Origin: JACVRW01 sp034664085
Lineage (GTDB): Bacteria; Actinomycetota; Thermoleophilia; Solirubrobacterales; Thermoleophilaceae
Assembly: GCA_034664085.1 (NCBI GenBank)
Contig: JAXDII010000018.1
Coordinates: 38,789-102,788 of the forward strand
Direction of reading: 5' to 3'
DNA length: 64,000 nucleotides
Position numbers and translations under genes: made by a program
Shown here: positions 58,974-64,000 of the stretch, one piece after another
Numbering within the stretch: position 1 is the stretch's first letter
Layout: every line of letters begins with the position of its first letter
The notes under the pieces: model-generated
What the model was told of the DNA's origin: nothing
What the model saw: the letters and a program-made list of their open reading frames with translations, nothing else
Database searches by the model: none

Positions 58974-59035
58974 GAGTTCCTTGGTTCGAAATGAGGGTTG
59001 GACTACCCCTTATTGGAACACATGTCCTAGACGGG

Positions 59036-59329
59036 TTAGGCGGAGTCCGCGACCGTCGCCGGGTTGGCCTTCGCCCAATCGACGATCCGCTTGGAGTCCT
59101 GGATCACCTCGCCGTCGTCGGTCACGAGCACCGGGACCATGACCTGGCCGGTCAGCTTGCGGACCTCTCTGCGGGTCGGGTTGAGCATGCTTCCGAGGAT
59201 GCCGAGGCCGTAAGTCCGCTGGACCTCCGGCTCCCACCCGGCCTCCTTGAGCGCCTCGTACGCGTTTCCACAGGGATGGCCGCCGGGCCGCGGCGATTTG
59301 AACGTGCCCCAGCAGACGTAGAGCTTCAT
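59036..59329 (-). CDS. Glutaredoxin/GST N-terminal-fold protein
   Basis: A 97-residue thioredoxin-fold protein. The first strand MKLYVCWGTF is followed by a longer loop with HPCGNAYEALKEAGWEPEV, the cis-proline QVMVPVLVTDDGEVIQDS and a last helix RIVDWAKANPATVA. The usual CxxC is replaced by C-x(12)-C (VCWGT...HPCG). This is like small GST N-domain-like proteins; redox activity is uncertain. It lies 23 bases before the convergent... rather, upstream of the iron ABC operon, in the same direction as fbpC. Confidence 0.75.
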   Translation of the reverse strand: MKLYVCWGTFKSPRPGGHPCGNAYEALKEAGWEPEVQRTYGLGILGSMLNPTRREVRKLTGQVMVPVLVTDDGEVIQDSKRIVDWAKANPATVADSA

Positions 59330-59352
59330 GGGTGCAACCTAACCGGCCGGAG

Positions 59353-60378
59353 CTAGTCGACCAGCGACGTGATCGCCGCCGGCGCCGGCCGCACGAACAC
59401 GCGCGCCCCCACCTCGTGCAGCTCCAGCGACGGCAGCTGCACCAGCACGGTGCGGCCGCCCTCGTGGCGCAGCCGATACAGCACGTCGTGCCCGCGGAAC
59501 TCGCGCGCCACCACCTCGGCGTTGCCGTCGTGCAGGGCGGTCAGCTCCAGCTGCTCCGGCCGCACGGCCACGTGCACCGGTCCGTCCGCGGGTGCGCGCA
59601 GGTCGAAGCGGCCGAGATCCGTCTCCACGCCGGAGCCGGCGGCCACGCCGGCCAGCACGTTGACCTCGCCCAGGAACTGCGCGGCCCAGCGCGAGGCCGG
59701 ACGCCCGTAGACCTCCTCTGGCTCGCCCACCTGCACGATGTGCCCGTCGCGCATCACGGCAAGGCGATCGGCGAGCGACAGCGCCTCCTCCTGGTCGTGG
59801 GTGACCAGCAGGGCGGTCGCGCCTGCGTCGTGCAGGATCACCTCCACCTCGCGGCGCAGCCCGGCGCGCAGCGAGGCGTCCAGATTCGAGAACGGCTCGT
59901 CCAGCAGCACCAGCTCGGGCTCGGGCGCCAGCGCCCGCGCGAGCGCCACGCGCTGGCGCTCCCCGCCGGACAGCTCGTGCGGGTGGCGGCCCGCCTTGTG
60001 CTGCAGCCCGACCAGCTCGAGCGTCCTCAGCGTCAGCGCCTCGCGCTCCTCGCGCGGACGGCGCACGAGCCCGAAGCCCACGTTGGCCTCCACCGTCAGG
60101 TGGGGGAACAGGGCGTAGTCCTGGAAGACCATGCCGATCCGGCGCTGCTCGGGCGGCACCATCCGGCTCGGCCCGGCGACCTCGGCGTCGCCGACGCGCA
60201 CGGACCCGGTGTCGGGCGCCTCGAAGCCGGCGACCAGCCTCAGCAGCGTCGTCTTGCCGCAGCCGGAGGGACCGAGCACCGCCATCAGCTCGCCGGCCTC
60301 GATGTCGAGCGTCACGTCGCGCACGGCGCGCGTCGCGCCGAACGACTTGGAGATCCCTCTGAGGCTGATCGCGCTCAC
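59353..60378 (-). CDS. fbpC: Ferric-iron ABC transporter, ATP-binding protein (FbpC-like)
   Basis: A 341-residue ABC ATPase. Walker A is LGPSGCGKTTLLRLV, the signature is LSGGERQRVALARAL and Walker B is LVLLDEPFSNLD. The H-loop is in LLVTHDQEEAL. A C-terminal TOBE-like domain (about 240-341) has VHVAVRPEQLEL. GTG 60378 overlaps the permease stop as GTGA. Together with the permease and the binding protein it makes a Fe(III) importer. Confidence 0.93.
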   Translation of the reverse strand: MSAISLRGISKSFGATRAVRDVTLDIEAGELMAVLGPSGCGKTTLLRLVAGFEAPDTGSVRVGDAEVAGPSRMVPPEQRRIGMVFQDYALFPHLTVEANVGFGLVRRPREEREALTLRTLELVGLQHKAGRHPHELSGGERQRVALARALAPEPELVLLDEPFSNLDASLRAGLRREVEVILHDAGATALLVTHDQEEALSLADRLAVMRDGHIVQVGEPEEVYGRPASRWAAQFLGEVNVLAGVAAGSGVETDLGRFDLRAPADGPVHVAVRPEQLELTALHDGNAEVVAREFRGHDVLYRLRHEGGRTVLVQLPSLELHEVGARVFVRPAPAAITSLVD

Positions 60379-61976
60379 GCCGGCACCTTCTCACGCCGGT
60401 CGAGCTCCTCGGCCCACGCCCCCGCCGACTGGGCGGCGTCCAGGCCGCCCCCGCGCCTGCCGGAGAGGCGGATCATCACCGCCACGGGAAGCAGGCCCAC
60501 GAGCACGATCAGCAGCGCCGGCAGCGCAGCAGTCTCGAACAGCGACTCCGCCGTGGCCTGCCAGACGGCGATCGCCAGCGTGTCGCCGCCGGTGGGGCGG
60601 AGCAGCAGCGTCGCCGGCAGCTCCTTCATCACCTCGACGAACACGAGCAGCGCGGCTGTGAGCAGCCCGGTTCGCATCATCGGCACGTGGACGCGGGCGA
60701 GCACGTCGAGCCGGTCGGCTCCGAGGCCGCGCGCCGCCTCGTCGAGCTGGCGCGGCACGCGCAGCAGGCTCGCCTCGACCGAGCCCCACGCGAGGGCGAG
60801 GAAGCGCACGAGGTAGGCGAAGAGCAGTCCGATCACGGTGCCGGTCAGCAGGAGGCTCGTCCCCGCGACGGAGTCGACGCGGCGGTCGAGCCAAGCGAGC
60901 GGAACGATCACAGCGACCGCGACGACCGAACCGGGCAGGCCATAGCCGATCGTAGCGGTGCGCGCCGCCGCGGCGGCCAGGCGCGAGCCGCTCGCCCGCA
61001 CGCCGTACGCGAGCACCAGCGCCACCACCGGCACCAGCAGGGCGCTGACCGCAGCCAGCAGCAGGCTGTTGCGGGCGTCGGTGGCGAACTCCGGCGCGAG
61101 CAGCCCCTCGCGGATGGACTCGGCGGACCAGACGCCGAGCTGGATCACGGGCGCCAGCACGACCAGGCCGACCAGCGCGACCGGCCCCGCCACCGCCACC
61201 GCTGCCGCCAGGCCGCGCAGGCGCACGGGCGGGACGACGTCGCCCCCCGCGGCCTGCTGGTGGTGGCGCACGCGTCCGCGCGCGAGCCGCTCGAGCAGGA
61301 GCAGCGTGAGCGTGATCGACACGAGCAGCGTGCCGAGCTGCATCGCCGCGTCGCGGTCGAGCGCGGTGAACCAGACGCGGTAGATGGCGTCCGTGAAGGT
61401 CCGCACGCCCAGCAGGTTCACGGTGCCGAAGTCCGCCAGCGCCTCCATCAGCGCCAGGGCCGTGCCGCCCAGGATCGCCGGCCGGGCGAGTGGCAGCGCC
61501 ACGCGCACGATCGCGGCGCGGCGCGAGAGGCCCAGGCCGCGCGCCGCCTCGAGCAGCGTGCGCGACTGGGCGAGGAAGGCGGCCCGGGCGAGCAGGTACA
61601 CGTACGGGTAGAGCACGAGCGTGAAGACGCAGATGGCGCCCAGCTCGGAGCGGATGCCCGGCACCTCGAGCCCGAGCGCGAACAGCGTGAAGACGTACCC
61701 CGGCATCGCGAGCGGGAGCACGAGCGCCCACTCGATCCAGCCGCGGCCTGGGAAGTCGCAGAAGGACACGAGCGCCGCCAGGCCCGTGCCGAGCACCACG
61801 ACGCCCACGCCGACTCCGACCAGCAGCACGCCGGTCGCGACCAGCGCTTCGGGGACGAACCCCGAGAAGTCGGAGATCGCCCCCGGCGCGACCAGGAACG
61901 AGAGCGGCAGGCCGAGCAGCGGCCCCGCTACGAGGAACGCGACGAGGACCGTGAAGGCCCCCCAGCGGTCTCTCAG
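60375..61976 (-). CDS. fbpB: Ferric-iron ABC transporter permease (FbpB-like), probable CTG start
   Basis: A 533-residue fused permease with about twelve membrane helices and two BPD-type EAA loops (EAARGLGLSRRAAIVRVALP and EAARGLGADRLDVLARVHVP). It is the usual two-in-one form of iron FbpB. The frame has no ATG, GTG or TTG before the first helix (RWGAFTVLVAFLVAGPLLGL). The only fitting start is CTG 61976, which overlaps the fbpA stop as CTGA. The next GTG would remove the first helix. Confidence 0.9.
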   Translation of the reverse strand: MRDRWGAFTVLVAFLVAGPLLGLPLSFLVAPGAISDFSGFVPEALVATGVLLVGVGVGVVVLGTGLAALVSFCDFPGRGWIEWALVLPLAMPGYVFTLFALGLEVPGIRSELGAICVFTLVLYPYVYLLARAAFLAQSRTLLEAARGLGLSRRAAIVRVALPLARPAILGGTALALMEALADFGTVNLLGVRTFTDAIYRVWFTALDRDAAMQLGTLLVSITLTLLLLERLARGRVRHHQQAAGGDVVPPVRLRGLAAAVAVAGPVALVGLVVLAPVIQLGVWSAESIREGLLAPEFATDARNSLLLAAVSALLVPVVALVLAYGVRASGSRLAAAAARTATIGYGLPGSVVAVAVIVPLAWLDRRVDSVAGTSLLLTGTVIGLLFAYLVRFLALAWGSVEASLLRVPRQLDEAARGLGADRLDVLARVHVPMMRTGLLTAALLVFVEVMKELPATLLLRPTGGDTLAIAVWQATAESLFETAALPALLIVLVGLLPVAVMIRLSGRRGGGLDAAQSAGAWAEELDRREKVPA

Positions 61977-62971
61977 TCCCACCCCGCCTCTTGCATCAGG
62001 GCGAGCGCCTCGCGCAGGTGTGCGCCCGCGCCGGCGACGTCGATCGGATCGGTCTTGAAGTCGACTCCGTCCCGCACCTTGAACTCGTGGTTGTTGTCGG
62101 AGAAGAGCTGCTGCTCCTTCGGCTGGACCAGGAACTCCATCAGCTCCACCGCCTTCTCCCGCTGGCCGGTGCCCTTCACCACGCCCACGCCCGACAGGTT
62201 CACGTGCGTGCCGCGCCCGTCCTGGTCGGCCCATACGGCGGCGACCGGGAAGTCCGGGTCCTCCTGCTTCTCGCGCTCGAGGTAGTAGTGGTTGGTCAGC
62301 CCGACGTCGCAGTCGCCGTCGGCGATCGCGTCGAGGACGTCGGTGTCCGAGCCGAGCACCTCCGGCTCATTGGCCATCCAGCGGCGCAGCATGCGCTCGG
62401 TGGCCGGCCGGCCATCCTTGGCGAGCCGGTCCGCCACGAAGGAGACGTTGTACTCGCTCGTGCCGGAGCGCAGGCAGAGGCGGCCCTTCCAGCGCGGGTC
62501 GCCGAGCCCCTCATAGGTAGTCACCTCGTCGGGTCCGACCCGCTCGGTCGAGCGCATGATCGTGCGGGCGCGCAGAAGCAGCCCGTACCAGTTGCCGTCG
62601 GGGTCGCGCAGGCCCTCCGGCACGAGCTCGTCGAGCTTCGCGGAGCGCACCGGCTCGAGCAGGCCTGCCTCGGTGGCGCGCCAGAGGTTGGCCGCATCGA
62701 CGGTGATCAGCACGTCCGCCGGGCTGGCCTCGCCCTGGGCGCGGATCAGCTCGTAGAGCTCCGTGGCCGACCCGCCGCGCAGGTTGATGTCGATGCCGGC
62801 CTCCGCGGCGAAGTCCTCGAAGGGCTGCTCCTCCCCGTAGTGGGAGCGGGCGGAGTAGATGTCGAGCGCGTCGTCGGACGAGCCGGAGGTCGCCAGCACG
62901 ACGCCCACGAGGGCGAGCACGAGCAGGGCGGACCCGCCGATGAGCACTGCGAGGAGACTGCGGCGCGACAT
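61973..62971 (-). CDS. fbpA: Ferric-iron ABC transporter, substrate-binding protein (FbpA-like)
   Basis: A 332-residue periplasmic-binding protein of the iron family. Its N-terminus RSLLAVLIGGSALLVLALVG is a signal or anchor. It shows ALDIYSARSHYGEEQPFEDF near the start, WYGLLLRARTIMRSTERV, and the tyrosines in GLTNHYYLEREKQ, which in FbpA bind Fe(III). KAVELMEFLVQPKEQQLFSD is typical of the C-lobe. The ATG begins three bases after the small lipoprotein stop. It overlaps the permease start as CTGA. Confidence 0.93.
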   Translation of the reverse strand: MSRRSLLAVLIGGSALLVLALVGVVLATSGSSDDALDIYSARSHYGEEQPFEDFAAEAGIDINLRGGSATELYELIRAQGEASPADVLITVDAANLWRATEAGLLEPVRSAKLDELVPEGLRDPDGNWYGLLLRARTIMRSTERVGPDEVTTYEGLGDPRWKGRLCLRSGTSEYNVSFVADRLAKDGRPATERMLRRWMANEPEVLGSDTDVLDAIADGDCDVGLTNHYYLEREKQEDPDFPVAAVWADQDGRGTHVNLSGVGVVKGTGQREKAVELMEFLVQPKEQQLFSDNNHEFKVRDGVDFKTDPIDVAGAGAHLREALALMQEAGWD

Positions 62972-62974
62972 GGG

Positions 62975-63229
62975 CTAGGGCGCCTCCGCCCCGCCGTTGG
63001 TCTCGGTCTCGGTCTCCGGAGTGGTCTCCGTCTCTTCCTCCGTTGCCGTCTCGACCTCGGTCTCCGAGCCCGTCGTCCCGGTACCGCCGGTGGTGCCGGT
63101 GCCGGACCCCGTCGTCTGGATGTTCACCTCGCCCTCGCGGTCCTCGCCGCAGGCTGCGGCCCCGAACGCGGCGGTCACCGCGAGCACCGCGGCGAGCATC
63201 ATGATTCGCATCTTTTTCAGCATGCGCAT
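62975..63229 (-). CDS. Small Thr/Glu/Gly-rich lipoprotein leading the iron operon
   Basis: An 84-residue lipoprotein precursor. The signal MRIMMLAAVLAVTAAFGAAAC ends in a lipobox Cys, and the mature part is low complexity (TTGSGTGTTGGTGTTGSETE, then Glu/Thr repeats), likely disordered and acidic, and could hold metal ions or act as a spacer. The first ATG (63229) lies inside the iron box; ATG at 63223 or 63211 may be the real start. It is followed three bases later by fbpA. Function unknown. Confidence 0.7.
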   Translation of the reverse strand: MRMLKKMRIMMLAAVLAVTAAFGAAACGEDREGEVNIQTTGSGTGTTGGTGTTGSETEVETATEEETETTPETETETNGGAEAP

Positions 63230-63243
63230 TAGGCTACCCTAAT
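63228..63243. promoter_or_regulatory. DtxR/IdeR-like iron box
   Basis: ATTAGGCTACCCTAAT, perfect ATTAGG/CCTAAT arms around CTAC. Its TTAGGCTACCCTAA core matches 13 of 14 bases of the second half of the DtxR/IdeR consensus (TTAGGCTAACCTAA). It overlaps the start of the small lipoprotein and lies 50 bases before sufB, so iron repression of the lipoprotein-fbpABC operon is likely, and an effect on sufB is possible. Confidence 0.7.
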
Positions 63244-63293
63244 TCCGACCTGGGGCGTCTGGAAACCCTCCCAAACCGCTAGAATCACTCGGG

Positions 63294-64000
63294 ATGGCAG
63301 CTACAGACAAGACCCGCATCGCCAAGCCCAGCCCGATCAAGGAGAACGAGCAGGGACAGCTCGTCGCCCAGAAGGGCGTCTCCCGCGAGGTCATCGCGGA
63401 GCTCTCCAAGATCAAGGGCGAGCCCGAGTGGATGCGTGAGAAGCGAATCAAGTCGTACGAGATCTTCGAGCGCAAGCCGATCCCGACCTGGGGCGCCGAC
63501 CTCTCCGGTCTCGACCTCTCCGAGCTCGTTCTCTACTCCCCGCCCGAGGCCGGCCGCTTCGACAGCTGGGACGACGTGCCGAAGGAGATGAAGGACACCT
63601 ACGAGGCGCTCGGCATTCCGCAGGCGGAGCGCGAGCACCTCGCCGGCGTCGTTGGCGTGTGGCGCCAGGAGCCCTTCTACGAGGGGCTCAAGCAGGAGTA
63701 CGCCGACATGGGAATCATCTTCTGCGCCATGGACACGGCGGTCACCGAGCACGAGGACCTCGTGCGCGAGCACTTCATGAACAAGTGCGTGCCGCCGCAG
63801 GACAACAAGTTCTCGGCGCTGCACGGCGCGGTCTGGTCAGGCGGCTCGTTCCTGTACGTGCCGAAGGACGTCAAGGTCGACCTCCCGCTCCAGGCGTACT
63901 TCCGCATGGAGGGCTCGGGCGAGGGCACCTTCGAGCACACCCTCATCATCGCCGACGAGGGCTCCGAGGTGAACTACATCGAGGGCTGCACGGCGCAGAC
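63294..64000 (+). CDS. sufB: Fe-S assembly scaffold protein SufB (cut by window end)
   Basis: The first 235 residues of SufB. It has the family N-terminus with GVSREVIAELSKIKGEPEWM, the YSPPEAGRFDSWDDVPKEMK region, GVWRQEPFYEGLKQEYADMG and the core beginning GAVWSGGSFLYVPKDVKVDL and EGSEVNY-like IADEGSEVNYIEGCTAQ. The ATG follows a gap with TAGAAT near 63279-63284 as a possible -10. SufB usually stands next to sufC/sufD; here they are 4.8 kb away on the same strand. The 3' part is outside the window. Confidence 0.96.
   Translation, partial: MAATDKTRIAKPSPIKENEQGQLVAQKGVSREVIAELSKIKGEPEWMREKRIKSYEIFERKPIPTWGADLSGLDLSELVLYSPPEAGRFDSWDDVPKEMKDTYEALGIPQAEREHLAGVVGVWRQEPFYEGLKQEYADMGIIFCAMDTAVTEHEDLVREHFMNKCVPPQDNKFSALHGAVWSGGSFLYVPKDVKVDLPLQAYFRMEGSGEGTFEHTLIIADEGSEVNYIEGCTAQ

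Noticed and set aside
58974..59035. TTGGTTCGAAATGAGG, which looks like a tRNA T-loop
   Set aside because: No acceptor or anticodon stems can be formed within the short gap around it.

Overview
The window is gene-dense, very GC-rich chromosomal DNA with frequent GTG starts and many 1-14 bp stop/start overlaps. Together with a CysO/CysM/JAMM cysteine route, a GuaB3-type protein, an R2lox-like protein, an HU protein and an Rrf2-led SUF system, this points to an actinobacterium. A Thermoleophilia-like lineage is my guess and is not proven by the sequence. I see no rRNA, tRNA, CRISPR array, prophage or insertion sequence.

Region 1 (0-8 kb) looks accessory and partly decayed. It holds a methyltransferase, a C-terminal scrap of an alpha/beta hydrolase, an NAD(P)-binding SDR with an apparent 5' frameshift, a STAS protein, a LysR remnant back-to-back with half of an EamA transporter, and small enzymes (SDR, VOC, ABM-like, SRPBCC, MOSC) around a secreted protein.

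Region 2 (8-22 kb) is housekeeping, almost all on the minus strand: guaB3-guaA, a LysM/D,D-carboxypeptidase/PfkB operon, pyrF, HU, a roadblock/small protein/tldD/pmbA operon, and murI-rph-rdgB-CDF transporter.

Region 3 (22-36 kb) carries a 1839-residue mosaic lipoprotein next to a Flp-type pilin. It continues with an asparagine synthase/glycosyltransferase/zinc-ribbon operon, an HDAC-like deacetylase divergent from nadB and a flavin reductase, and an R2lox-like protein.

Region 4 (36-46 kb) is catabolic: hydantoinase A/B, a 3-hydroxyisobutyrate dehydrogenase-like enzyme, hemolysin III, DUF1802, a peptidase-MA-like protein and two coupled acyl-CoA dehydrogenases.

Region 5 (46-52 kb) is the most interesting. 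It encodes a complete sulfur-carrier cysteine pathway: JAMM protease, CysM-like synthase, cupin, GNAT, a CysO-like ubiquitin-fold carrier whose Gly-Gly is followed by Cys-Cys, and a rhodanese-MoeB fusion. A near-identical 21-bp element precedes cysM and the rhodanese-MoeB gene. A strong minus-strand terminator beyond it implies a small RNA or leader. Two Tat-type ferritin-like proteins are coupled to tatA in the same stretch.

Region 6 (52-64 kb) has a NarL-type two-component system, a SCO protein, and an rrf2-sufC-sufD-sufS-sufU operon. sufB, cut by the window end, is separated from it by 4.8 kb holding a ferric-iron ABC transporter. That transporter's operon starts at a DtxR/IdeR-like iron box, so iron import, Fe-S assembly and sulfur mobilisation sit side by side.
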